From the NCBI RefSeq assembly GCF_030769565.1, contig NZ_JAVCAP010000012.1:1-64000 (forward strand): DNA of 64,000 nucleotides, written 5' to 3'. The notes beneath the pieces were generated by a model that made no database searches, was not told the origin of the DNA, and saw only the letters and a program-made list of their open reading frames with translations. The position numbers and the translations under genes were made by a program. Origin of the DNA: Methylophilus aquaticus (GTDB lineage: Bacteria > Pseudomonadota > Gammaproteobacteria > Burkholderiales > Methylophilaceae). This document shows, in pieces, positions 54,695 to 64,000 of this stretch; positions within the stretch are counted from its first letter, which is position 1, and each line of letters begins with the position of its first letter.

Positions 54695-55705
54695 TTAAAA
54701 AAATGTAATTTCTCCATCGTCACTGGACGGTGCAGTTTCTGCTTGGGGTTTGCTTGTATTGGAACGAGGCTGACTGTGCCGCATGGTTTTCTGCTCGTGT
54801 ATATGGGTTTGCTCACGCATGGTGTAGCTCGATTTGAGTGAATCCAGCCACTCATCGACATCACCCAGGCCATCCTCTTCATGCATCTTCGTACTGAGTT
54901 TTGAGATGTCCTGATGGACATGCGTCAGCATCTGACTGACACGGTCCTGGAATTGCAGCGCGTACAATACCTGATCAATTTCATTTGCCACGTGCGTACT
55001 CTCGGTCAACATTTGCTGGCTGGTATTGACCACCGCATTGGCGGCTGAGCCAAACTTTTCAACCACGGTGTTGACAACCTGTTCCGCATCTTTCAGCGTC
55101 TGCGCATCTTTCTTTTCGAATTCTTTTGAAATGTCGGTTACGGTTTTAATGGCCTGAGAAACGCCAAGCACCGTTTCCGAGATGTGATCGCCCGTTCTGC
55201 CTGCATCGGAAGAAAGTCTTTTAACCGCATCGGCCACCACGGCAAACCCTCTGCCGCGTTCACCTACCCGTGCTGCCTCAATCGCGGCATTCACCGCAAC
55301 CATGCCAGTTTCTTTTGAAATCCGGCTTACGGTATCCGCCATATTGCCCAGCGTTTTTGCATTGGCTGATAGCTCGGTAATGGCCTTCAGCAAAGCTTTT
55401 TTTTCTTCAATGCTGTTCTTTAATAAATCAATGACTGTGGTAAGTTGTTGCTGGCTATCCTGCAACAGGCTGATTAATTGCTCTGTACTTTGGTTTTGAC
55501 CCTGACTGGTTACATGGCGAATGCTTTGGGAAAGACTGGCAAATTTTGCACTCAAGCCCTCGATGGAGGTATTGGTCAGCGTCTTGGCGGCTTCAACCTG
55601 ACCAGCCCATAACGGCAATACGGACTCACATAACTGATGCAAATTTGCGTCATTCTCATCCATCATGTACTCCGTATCAGCGGTTGACTCATATTGGTAA
55701 TGCAT
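54695..55705 (-). CDS. Soluble chemoreceptor-like protein (MCP signalling domain)
   Basis: A 336-residue cytosolic MCP-type protein with no membrane segment. The hairpin tip reads [39 protein letters not shown], which differs from the other two receptors in the operon ([20 protein letters not shown]). The C-terminal half includes VLYALQFQDRVSQMLTHVHQDI and a disordered tail ending ITFF. The start at 55705 has AAGGA six bases upstream. As first gene of the operon it may be a dedicated adaptor-like receptor; its ligand is unknown. Confidence 0.87.
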   Translation of the reverse strand: MHYQYESTADTEYMMDENDANLHQLCESVLPLWAGQVEAAKTLTNTSIEGLSAKFASLSQSIRHVTSQGQNQSTEQLISLLQDSQQQLTTVIDLLKNSIEEKKALLKAITELSANAKTLGNMADTVSRISKETGMVAVNAAIEAARVGERGRGFAVVADAVKRLSSDAGRTGDHISETVLGVSQAIKTVTDISKEFEKKDAQTLKDAEQVVNTVVEKFGSAANAVVNTSQQMLTESTHVANEIDQVLYALQFQDRVSQMLTHVHQDISKLSTKMHEEDGLGDVDEWLDSLKSSYTMREQTHIHEQKTMRHSQPRSNTSKPQAETAPSSDDGEITFF

Positions 55706-55900
55706 TTCGTATCCTTTTGAGTATTTGCAGTAAAACTCCGACTCACTGAAATGCATCTTAAACCAACGTTGCAACTCTCAATTCCACGAAAAGAGCCTGC
55801 GTAGATGCCTTATTTACACAATGATTAACACTTCAGCTTATTGATTTAATGCCGTTAAACCTATTGAAGTAAGGCGCTGCATAAAAAGGGTTTTTTCATC

Positions 55901-57949
55901 ATGAACACAAGGCATCACATCAATTACATCAAAAGCCATTTCTCGCAATTCTTGCTGATGGTGGTTGTATGCACGTTGTTGGTGACTGGCGCTTTGCTCT
56001 GGATGACTCATCAAACCCATTTTGCAGATCGCATGATCACTAAAGAGCTGCAACCCGATGTCAATGCACTTAACGAATTCAACACCACGCTTTTATCTTT
56101 GATGAATGACGTCAAAGAATACGCATCATCCAGCAACATCGAAACCAGCCAGCGACTTGTCACAGAGATTACGATTAAAGAGAAGAATATTGGGGATGCG
56201 TTAAACCAGCTCGCAATACAACAAGCCGCGGATCCAGAGAGGCATGCAAAAATAATCTTGCTGACTGAAGCCTATCAACATCTGAGCATTGCGCTCAAAC
56301 CACTGATTGCTTCATCTCTCGCTCAGCACAGCAAGGCGCCGCTGAATCTGATGCCTTTTTATGAAGCCGTGCACGATGTGCAACGCGCCCTGCACACAGC
56401 ACAACAGCTAAATGCTCAAAAAACAGCCTCCATCTTCAATGATCTTGAACATACGGAACTGACCATTGTTGGTATCTATCTCTTTTCCATGCTGATGTTA
56501 AGTGCGCTGCTCGTCTTTGCCGGGCTAAAAACCTATCGAAAAATCATCCATCTGCTGGGTGTGGAGCCACGGGAGATTTTTTATATTGTGAATACATTAC
56601 TCGATGGCAGATATGTTAACTTTCAAACGGCGTCTCCAGACAGCCTGCTTTCAAGCTTAAAAAGAGTGTTCCTGATGGATAAGGAAACCACACTCCCAAA
56701 CCGACTAGGCACCTTGCAAATATTGCCATCGCTCAACAAGAATAATGACGCGACTGGCATGATGCTGAAAATTCATGGCTTTGATAACCTGTCAGAATAC
56801 CTGGGGCCGCAAGATACCAAACGGCTGTTAAGGCTATTTGTCGAACGCGTAAAAACCATCCAGCCACAGGCAGTTTTATTTTCAAGAGTGTCGAATAGCA
56901 GTTTTTTAATCGTGAATGCGTACCGGCTGATCAGCGATGAACGCACACACGAGATTGAGGCGCTGCTCCAGCGTGTACAGGAACCTTACGATGTGGGTAT
57001 TCGTAAAATCAAGATCAAAGTATTTATGGGGGTGGTGAAATACCCGGAAGATACCAGTGACTTTAGGTTATTGATTAAATATGCCAATACTGCAGCAGCT
57101 AAAGCCGAGAAAGCGCCGAATCAATATGCCTTCTTTGAGGCCGCATATATCAAAGAAATCCAGGAACATATTGAAACTGAAACCGACCTCTCCCATGCCA
57201 TTGATGATGATCAACTCGAACTCTATCTGCAACCGCAAGTAGATATACATACTGAAAAAGTGGTGGCCGCCGAAGTGCTTTTACGCTGGAAGCATCCATT
57301 AAAGGGATTTATCTCTCCGGATAAATTTATTCCGATTGCGGAGAAAAATGGTCAAATTCTACACATCGGAGACTGGGTACTGGAACATGCCATTGCCATG
57401 GCGGTTGACATTAATCAACACCGGACCGAGGCCATTCCTCTGTCGATTAATATTTCATCACATCAAATCATGATGGAAACTTTTGTGGATTCTGTGTGTG
57501 ACAAGCTCAACAAATATGCCTGTATGCCCAACTGGATTAAACTGGAAATCACAGAGTCGGCACTGTTAGACAACAGCGAGTCCGTATTAAGGCGTCTTTT
57601 CCAGATTGCCTCTTATGGCATCAGCATCTCTCTGGATGACTTTGGCACGGGATATTCCTCCCTCAGCTACCTGACCAGATATCCAATCAGCCAAATCAAA
57701 ATTGATCGCACCTTTATGAGTGATATCCCGCTACATCTGGACAATACTGAACTGGTAAGGGCGATCATCAAACTGGCCGAAATTCTGCATTTTGATGTGG
57801 TTGCCGAAGGCATTGAAACGGCCGATCAATTGCTTTTCTTACGTAGCACATCCTGTGCTTTGGTGCAGGGTTATTACTATTTCAAACCGATGCCCATTGA
57901 AAGTTTCAAGGACAAAATCCTGTCAAACCTCGAAGCCCTCTCATCTTGA
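55901..57949 (+). CDS. Membrane EAL phosphodiesterase with degenerate GGDEF domain
   Basis: A 682-residue protein. TM1 is at about 20-42 and TM2 at about 190-210, bounding a periplasmic helical sensor. A GGDEF-like domain follows (ETTLPNRLGTLQILPSL), but the active loop reads VSNSSFLIV, so it cannot cyclise GTP. The EAL domain (from about 430) has AAEVLLRWKHP (EVL), SINISSHQ, LEITESAL, LDDFGTGYSSLSYL, IKIDRTFM, VVAEGIET and VQGYYYFKP and looks active. It is divergent from the chemotaxis operon across 195 bases, linking c-di-GMP turnover to motility by position. Confidence 0.9.
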   Translation: MNTRHHINYIKSHFSQFLLMVVVCTLLVTGALLWMTHQTHFADRMITKELQPDVNALNEFNTTLLSLMNDVKEYASSSNIETSQRLVTEITIKEKNIGDALNQLAIQQAADPERHAKIILLTEAYQHLSIALKPLIASSLAQHSKAPLNLMPFYEAVHDVQRALHTAQQLNAQKTASIFNDLEHTELTIVGIYLFSMLMLSALLVFAGLKTYRKIIHLLGVEPREIFYIVNTLLDGRYVNFQTASPDSLLSSLKRVFLMDKETTLPNRLGTLQILPSLNKNNDATGMMLKIHGFDNLSEYLGPQDTKRLLRLFVERVKTIQPQAVLFSRVSNSSFLIVNAYRLISDERTHEIEALLQRVQEPYDVGIRKIKIKVFMGVVKYPEDTSDFRLLIKYANTAAAKAEKAPNQYAFFEAAYIKEIQEHIETETDLSHAIDDDQLELYLQPQVDIHTEKVVAAEVLLRWKHPLKGFISPDKFIPIAEKNGQILHIGDWVLEHAIAMAVDINQHRTEAIPLSINISSHQIMMETFVDSVCDKLNKYACMPNWIKLEITESALLDNSESVLRRLFQIASYGISISLDDFGTGYSSLSYLTRYPISQIKIDRTFMSDIPLHLDNTELVRAIIKLAEILHFDVVAEGIETADQLLFLRSTSCALVQGYYYFKPMPIESFKDKILSNLEALSS

Positions 57950-58090
57950 AAATATAAAACTCGCTGAAAGGCACAACTGCTTCTCGCAGTGAATCATTTA
58001 CCCAGACTCAAAGTGCTGGAGTATCACATACAAAATGTCGTCTGTAATTTAACTTAAGATCCAAGACGACAAAAATTTTGCGTCTTTGCT

Positions 58091-58118
58091 CTTGAAATCA
58101 AAAATAATCACCCCAAAT
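58091..58118 (+). promoter_or_regulatory. Sigma32-type heat-shock promoter of groESL
   Basis: CTTGAAA (58091-58097), a 13-base spacer and CCCCAAAT (58111-58118), close to the sigma32 consensus CTTGAAA-N13-15-CCCCATnT. Transcription would start inside the CIRCE element. Confidence 0.8.
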
Positions 58119-58144
58119 TAGCAATCAAGGTGCGTGAGTGCTAA
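58118..58144 (+). promoter_or_regulatory. CIRCE operator (HrcA site)
   Basis: TTAGCAATC-N9-GAGTGCTAA, one base off the consensus TTAGCACTC-N9-GAGTGCTAA. It abuts the sigma32 -10 element, so HrcA would block initiation until heat shock. Confidence 0.9.
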
Positions 58145-58228
58145 AATGCGTGCCGTAATACCAAATTGCATTAACTTTTTAATATTCTTTTCCAAACAAT
58201 AATTTAGGAAAACTCCAAGGAGAAACTA

Positions 58229-58516
58229 ATGAATATTCGTCCATTGCATGATCGAGTGATTGTTAAACGCGCAGCTGAAGAGCGCACAACAGCTTCTGGC
58301 ATTGTGATTCCAGACAGCGCTACAGAAAAACCAGATCAAGGTGTAGTGCAAGCCGTAGGTAATGGTAAAAAAGACGACAATGGCAAAGCCATTGCGCTGG
58401 ATGTGAAAGTCGGCGACAAAGTGTTGTTCGGCAAATACTCCGGTCAGACAGTAAAAGTCAACGGTGAAGAGCTGTTGGTCATGCGCGAAGAAGACATTAT
58501 GGCGATTGTTGAGTAA
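58229..58516 (+). CDS. groES: Co-chaperonin GroES
   Basis: A 95-residue Gro[22 protein letters not shown], the mobile loop [29 protein letters not shown] and [14 protein letters not shown]. It caps GroEL and closes the folding chamber. CAAGGAG lies before the ATG. 48 bases separate it from groEL. Confidence 0.98.
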   Translation: MNIRPLHDRVIVKRAAEERTTASGIVIPDSATEKPDQGVVQAVGNGKKDDNGKAIALDVKVGDKVLFGKYSGQTVKVNGEELLVMREEDIMAIVE

Positions 58517-58564
58517 TTTACTCGCAATCAATTCCAGGCTAATTTGAAATTTAGGAGAATTTAA

Positions 58565-60205
<1,641 letters not shown>

Positions 60206-60326
60206 TTTTGCATTTAAGCAGTTCAGTGATGCTGCGTTGCTTATCCTTGCCGTACTTATTGTACTGTCTGCGGATAACTGCCTTGTATCACTATCACGCT
60301 TAACGCACTAACCAGCGTTTCCAAAT

Positions 60327-60353
60327 AAAACCTCGCTTCGGCGAGGTTTTTTT
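60327..60353 (+). terminator. Rho-independent terminator after groEL
   Basis: AAAACCTCGC-TTCG-GCGAGGTTTTTTT: a 10-bp stem with a UUCG tetraloop and a T-run, 121 bases after the stop. Confidence 0.92.
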
Positions 60354-60397
60354 GTTGCGATATACTTAACGCACTTTGACTAACAGGTAATCTGCTG

Positions 60398-61288
60398 ATG
60401 TCTGACTTTCGAGCATTTATATCAAACTGCACAGTAGCAGGTTTAGACTTTACAAAATGTGGTAGCACGAATCTTCGTGACACCATTGATTTTGAAATTA
60501 GTGGCCGTATTTTTTCACTCAAACAACATCCAGAAATTGCCAAGGGCAATTTCAATGAGTTAAAGGGTAAATTTTTCGCAAGTAGCGAGTTAACTATAAA
60601 AGACGTCAGCGAGAATGATTTGGTAGGAGTTGAGTCGGATGTTCACGCGCTATGCTGGCTTTTATCTTTTGCCACCTTATCAAATGTTACTTTTTATAGT
60701 TACGCCTATCCTGCAAACCTGAATACAGGTCGCAGATGGACTACAAGCGGTACGCTTGAATTTTTTAGGCCAACAATCGAAATTAGGGATGGCGAGACTG
60801 TTAAGTCATTTATTGAACACACCTTCCATAATTACAAAGCTCTTGAAAACTCAAGAAAGCTTAATGTTGCAATTCATTATTTACTTTTGATTGAAACCAG
60901 TAATCTACCGACAGAAGCAAAATTAGGATTGATTTTTATGCTGCTAGAGAACTTGAAAAGTACTTATGCCCATACAAAAAACATTCCTTTCAGATCTGGC
61001 TTTTTTAGAAAAGAGCCTAGACCAAGTAAAGGCAAAGATACGTACTCATTCGAAGAGCTTCTGAAAATGATGTTTGATGAAGTTGGTATAAGTAAAGAAT
61101 TAGATCAGGTAATAATTGTACGAAATGAAATAATCCACTCTGGGCTTACAGAGCTGAGTCATGATGCCGCAGTCAAGCTTCACGACGAAATTCATGACCT
61201 ATGCAGAGAGTACTTACTAAGTCTTTTAGGTTATCGTGGTGAATACTTATTGTATTCGTCAGGTAGCAATACTGTTGCTCGCATTTAA
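60398..61288 (+). CDS. HEPN-like protein, unknown function
   Basis: A 296-residue soluble protein unlike its neighbours. The N-terminal ~140 residues are beta-rich (DFEISGRIFSLKQHPEIAKG, DVHALCWLLSFATLSNVTFY, GTLEFFRPTIEIRDG). The C-terminal half is helical with HYLLLIETSNLPTEAKLGLIF, MLLENLKSTYAHTKN and finally VIIVRNEIIHSGLTELS, where Arg242 and His247 form an R-x4-H motif as in HEPN ribonuclease-like domains. ApeA-type and abortive-infection proteins share this layout, but full homology was not tested. AGGTAA lies eight bases before the ATG. The gene is AT-richer than the flanking groEL and FKBP genes, suggesting transfer. Confidence 0.65.
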   Translation: MSDFRAFISNCTVAGLDFTKCGSTNLRDTIDFEISGRIFSLKQHPEIAKGNFNELKGKFFASSELTIKDVSENDLVGVESDVHALCWLLSFATLSNVTFYSYAYPANLNTGRRWTTSGTLEFFRPTIEIRDGETVKSFIEHTFHNYKALENSRKLNVAIHYLLLIETSNLPTEAKLGLIFMLLENLKSTYAHTKNIPFRSGFFRKEPRPSKGKDTYSFEELLKMMFDEVGISKELDQVIIVRNEIIHSGLTELSHDAAVKLHDEIHDLCREYLLSLLGYRGEYLLYSSGSNTVARI

Positions 61289-61430
61289 AAACCATATATA
61301 ATTCATTAAAAACAATCAGTTAACCCGTGTAGCCGACTGCTATACAGCTAGCGTAGTCTGTACTTACTTGTGCGCAAAGTGACGTTTTCGCGCGGCGCCA
61401 CATGAAGTACGTGCAAGCTACGCTAACTTT

Positions 61431-61679
61431 TCAACAATCCACTTTAACTAAAGATTGATAAGGCACATCTTTTTATTCGCTGCCCCTTATAGCTTTTCTA
61501 TCATATCTACAGCTAGCCTGATAGAAATAGCCTTGGTGGTGGATTTTAAGTTGGGAAGGCGAACATTTTTTACCTTTGTCCAATCCACATAATCCACGCT
61601 TTCTTTGCTCTCCCAAAACGCACGCTCTTCTTACTTGTTAGCAACAGTGGGGCATTATTTCATTGGTTTGCTTGGGCAT
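61431..61679 (-). pseudogene. Decayed CopG-family antitoxin
   Basis: Read on the minus strand, an ATG at 61679 with AAGGAG upstream begins MPKQTNEIMPHC and stops. In the next frame EERAFWESKESVDYVDWTKV, then VRLPNLKSTTKAISIRLAVD and MIEKL follow, then a stop; after another shift AANK, DVPYQSLVKV and a stop at 61431. This order (FWESxDSxDYxDWxK, PNLKPTTKxISLRL, AANKRDVPYQSL) is that of CopG/BrnA-like antitoxins. At least two frame changes and one internal stop make it a remnant. No toxin partner was found beside it. Confidence 0.72.
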
Positions 61680-61752
61680 ATGATTGTCGCTCCTTTTCCA
61701 TACATGAACATTGGAAACAATAACAGCAAGTTTTGTTAATCTCTTAATTATC

Positions 61753-61765
61753 CGACATAATGTCG
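61753..61765. promoter_or_regulatory. Palindrome upstream of the decayed antitoxin
   Basis: CGACATAATGTCG, a perfect 13-base palindrome about 75 bases upstream of the remnant's start and 70 before the FKBP gene. Possibly the old autoregulatory operator of the toxin-antitoxin locus; speculative. Confidence 0.35.
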
Positions 61766-61834
61766 AGTTATGCCGTTGCCATCAGGCGTATTTACACTGC
61801 ATTGTTAAATTCAAATTACGAAAGAAATCACTCA

Positions 61835-62461
61835 ATGACCATTCAACTAGACTCTTTAATCCAGCGTTTGAGCTATATCGTTGGCGAAAACATGGCGCAT
61901 CAACTCAAAAATGATGGGCTCAGCTTGGACACCGCCGCCTTATCTTTGGCCATTGATGACGTCATGGGGGGCAAGCCTTCACGCCTGACAGATGATGAAA
62001 AAAGAAGCACGGTTGAGCAGGTGCAATACGAGAGTCAAAAACAGCAGCAAGCCGCACAAGCCCAGCAATCGGATAAAAACAAAGCAGAAGGCGCGGCTTA
62101 TCTGGCAGACAATGCTAAAAAAGAAGGGGTGACGACGACTGCGAGTGGTCTGCAATACAAATCACTGGTCACTGGCAATGGCGCAAAACCGACGACCAGT
62201 GACCGCGTGCAAGTGCATTATAGAGGCACGCTGATTGATGGTACAGTATTTGACAGTTCGTATGACCGTGGCGAACCGATTGTTTTTCCGGTGACGGGTG
62301 TAATTGCTGGCTGGGTGGAAGGTCTGCAGTTGATGAACGTGGGTAGTAAGTTTGAATTGGCAATTCCATCAAATCTGGCTTATGGCGCCAACGGCAGTGG
62401 CCCGGCCATTGGCCCGGATGCCACACTGATCTTTGAAGTAGAACTGCTAGCGATTGTGTAA
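61835..62461 (+). CDS. FKBP-type peptidyl-prolyl cis-trans isomerase (FklB-like)
   Basis: A 208-residue isomerase. The N-terminal helical dimerisation part (LIQRLSYIVGENMAHQLKND, DTAALSLAIDDVMGGKPSRL, then a Gln-rich helix) precedes the FKBP domain: VTTTASGLQYKSLVTGNGAKPTTSDRVQVHYRGTLIDGTVFDSSYDRG, VIAGWVEGLQLMNVGSKFELAIPSNLAYG and FEVELLAIV. Active-site residues of FKBP (Tyr, Phe, Asp, Trp) are present. There is no signal peptide, so it is cytosolic like FklB rather than FkpA. ATG at 61835 is chosen for its family-like N-terminus; the frame opens at 61760. Confidence 0.9.
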   Translation: MTIQLDSLIQRLSYIVGENMAHQLKNDGLSLDTAALSLAIDDVMGGKPSRLTDDEKRSTVEQVQYESQKQQQAAQAQQSDKNKAEGAAYLADNAKKEGVTTTASGLQYKSLVTGNGAKPTTSDRVQVHYRGTLIDGTVFDSSYDRGEPIVFPVTGVIAGWVEGLQLMNVGSKFELAIPSNLAYGANGSGPAIGPDATLIFEVELLAIV

Positions 62462-62493
62462 CTCACCATGCGAGGGTTACATTGAAAAACCCG

Positions 62494-62522
62494 CAACAAA
62501 ACCCGCTAAGGCGGGTTTGTTG
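62494..62522 (+). terminator. Hairpin after the FKBP gene
   Basis: CAACAAAACCCGC-TAAG-GCGGGTTTGTTG with one unpaired A, 32 bases after the stop. Also faces the end of the YjiK-like gene. Confidence 0.72.
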
Positions 62523-62568
62523 CTTTGTATCGGGCTGGTTAACTCTTTTCAATCAACGCAGTGCTGCA

Positions 62569-63513
62569 TCAAATCCGCGGATCACTATTCTCATGTGGCT
62601 TGCCTGGCTTAAATACGTAAAAAAGGTTGGGCTCACTGAGAATGTACACCGTGCCATCCTCACCAATGGTCACCCCTTCTGCTTGCGGGACGCTTTTGTG
62701 CAAGCCATGAAAGTTTTTCCATAAGGCCAAAGAACCCATGGTTCGGCCGGATGCGTCAAATTGCTTGAGCAGCTTGGACTCATCACTGAGCAGAAACAAA
62801 TGCCCGCTTTGCGCATGATAGGTCACCGAGGACAAGTCTCGCAGTGCCCAGTTCAGGGCATGGTCATATTGCTTCAGCCGCTCGACTTCAAGAATGTGAG
62901 GTTGCGAGCTATCAGGATGATAAAAGCCAGACACGGACAATACATACTTCGGGTCACGCTCTTTGACCACAATCAGCCGATTCTGTGCGCTATCCCATGA
63001 GACGCCTTCAAAATTTTTGTTGCCGCGATCATTGACACCCAGTCGCAGCAGCTTTGTTTCATCTATAGCCACTGTATGAGTATCTGCGGCTATTTTTATC
63101 AACGCCAGACGACTGTCCCGCTCGTCAGCAAGCACGAAATACTCGCCCTCGACATGGGTAATCCCTTCGAGGTCATCTGCACCGTTCACCATGATTTCAC
63201 GCAACGGCTCACCTTGCGGAGTGAGCTCCACAATTATATTCATGTCATTAAGCACGGTGAAGAGCGTTCCTGTGGCGCTGTTGTAAGTCAGGTCTGAGGC
63301 ATTTTTGTAGTTGCCCAGACGTTTGCCTTCTATCACAACTTGGTAAGACGAGAGCTGCAGGCCCGCATGTTTTTGTACATGTATTTGATGCCAGAGGTGC
63401 CAGGCAACGGCCTCGGCTTTTAGATAGTAGAGGGTAGAGAGCAGGCCCACGACGAGGCTGATCATCATGCTCGCACAAATTAATCGATCATTGAAACGCT
63501 TCAACTGGCTCAT
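62569..63513 (-). CDS. SdiA-regulated-family protein (YjiK-like)
   Basis: A 314-residue protein with an N-terminal anchor (LICASMMISLVVGLLSTLYYL) and a periplasmic beta-propeller-like domain: ASDLTYNSATGTLFTVLNDMNIIVELTPQG, GADDLEGITHVEGEYFVLADER, NKNFEGVSWDSAQNRLIVVKER, LSSVTYHAQSGHLFLLSDESK and EGVTIGEDGTVYILSEPNLFYVF. This matches the SdiA-regulated family, of unknown role. The start at 63513 precedes the anchor directly; the open frame to 63618 adds a Cys-rich unlike segment. Confidence 0.85.
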   Translation of the reverse strand: MSQLKRFNDRLICASMMISLVVGLLSTLYYLKAEAVAWHLWHQIHVQKHAGLQLSSYQVVIEGKRLGNYKNASDLTYNSATGTLFTVLNDMNIIVELTPQGEPLREIMVNGADDLEGITHVEGEYFVLADERDSRLALIKIAADTHTVAIDETKLLRLGVNDRGNKNFEGVSWDSAQNRLIVVKERDPKYVLSVSGFYHPDSSQPHILEVERLKQYDHALNWALRDLSSVTYHAQSGHLFLLSDESKLLKQFDASGRTMGSLALWKNFHGLHKSVPQAEGVTIGEDGTVYILSEPNLFYVFKPGKPHENSDPRI

Positions 63514-63660
63514 CCATTTATTACAATTGTATTGATGACTGCAAGTGAAGGACAGAGTTCCTGAACGCTGTGCATTAACGCAGCAATCCACACAATAAAA
63601 ATAGCTGACGTAAAACAAAGCGCCAGCAGCGTAGATAATCAGCTTTTAGTTTGGAGAGTT

Positions 63661-64000
63661 TTAAACAGATTCTTGGCGCTGACCGCGGCCAAGCAATGCG
63701 CCGACCGCGTCCTGCGCAGTTTTTTGGTTGGTCAGGAGTTGATTCACTTCATAGGTAATCGGCATTTCCACACCGATGGTTTCAGCACGACGCATCACCT
63801 CACGCGCAGTATTCACGCCTTCTGCCACATGCCCCAGACCGGCCAAGATGCTTTCGAGCGACTTGCCAGAGGCCAGTTGCAGCCCCACTTCACGGTTTCT
63901 GGAATATTGGCCGGTACACGTCAGGATTAAATCACCCGCACCGGCCAGGCCCATAAACGTTTCAGCCTTGGCACCCAGTGCCATGCCAAAACGGGTAATT
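63661..64000 (-). CDS. gpsA: Glycerol-3-phosphate dehydrogenase [NAD(P)+], C-terminal part (cut by window edge)
   Basis: The frame enters from the right edge and ends at 63661. It encodes [45 protein letters not shown], then [35 protein letters not shown], the substrate-binding C-terminal domain of GpsA. The enzyme reduces dihydroxyacetone phosphate to sn-glycerol 3-phosphate for phospholipid synthesis. About the first two thirds lie outside the window. Confidence 0.95.
   Translation of the reverse strand, partial: ITRFGMALGAKAETFMGLAGAGDLILTCTGQYSRNREVGLQLASGKSLESILAGLGHVAEGVNTAREVMRRAETIGVEMPITYEVNQLLTNQKTAQDAVGALLGRGQRQESV

Noticed and set aside
61320-61430. Imperfect inverted repeat (TAGCGTAG and CTACGCTA arms) as a small MITE or RNA gene
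   Set aside because: Only an 8-base perfect arm with gaps beyond it; no second copy seen in the window.

Overview
The window looks like a chromosomal segment of a betaproteobacterial methylotroph, most likely family Methylophilaceae (Methylophilus, Methylovorus or Methylotenera type). This is inferred from three short pqqA genes whose peptides start [13 protein letters not shown] or [13 protein letters not shown], a cytochrome cL-like lipoprotein, a PQQ-type sugar dehydrogenase, a Csp-type copper-storage protein and general gene content. No rRNA, tRNA, CRISPR array or phage integrase was recognised.

Layout. 1-1.2 kb: an IS110-family transposase remnant cut off by a REP-type (Y1/HUH) transposase element with 24-bp inverted ends. 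1.3-12.4 kb: a mosaic of small genes, including two copies of a ~240-bp pqqA cassette flanking an EAL phosphodiesterase gene, a copper-binding four-helix protein, the cytochrome cL-like lipoprotein, a frameshifted SDR gene, a PQQ sugar dehydrogenase, an unusual LuxR-type regulator and a third, divergent pqqA. 12.7-19.7 kb: a GntR regulator and a nitrogen-scavenging cluster (AtzG, AtzE, AtzH/HpxZ, biuret hydrolase, NCS2 permease and an allophanate hydrolase split into two overlapping genes), with two matching operator-like sites. 19.8-30.5 kb: housekeeping and stress genes (ClC antiporter, cysteine hydrolase, NhaA, cold-shock protein, YjdM, an unknown-Tas-PldA operon, a GAF/PAS/GGDEF cyclase, CysK). 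30.8-39.8 kb: an MdtABC-type RND efflux operon with two different pumps and a NodT-type outer-membrane factor. 40.1-57.9 kb: a signalling block with a membrane GGDEF protein, a porin, a 12-gene chemotaxis operon on the minus strand and a divergent EAL protein. 58-60.4 kb: groESL behind a sigma32-like promoter and a CIRCE element. 60.4-64 kb: a HEPN-like orphan gene, a decayed CopG-family antitoxin, an FKBP isomerase, an SdiA-regulated-family protein and the end of gpsA.

How the parts work together. PQQ precursor peptides, a cytochrome cL-like protein and a PQQ dehydrogenase fit periplasmic alcohol or sugar oxidation, but pqqBCDE and methanol dehydrogenase genes are outside the window. The Atz/biuret cluster should import a ureide-like compound and strip it through allophanate to ammonia and CO2. 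The chemotaxis operon holds a complete excitation and adaptation set (CheA, Y, W x2, R, B, D) with three receptors, two of them apparently soluble. One receptor contains four almost identical 90-residue HAMP-like repeats and is flanked by two nearly identical cheW genes. This is the most structurally unusual part of the window.
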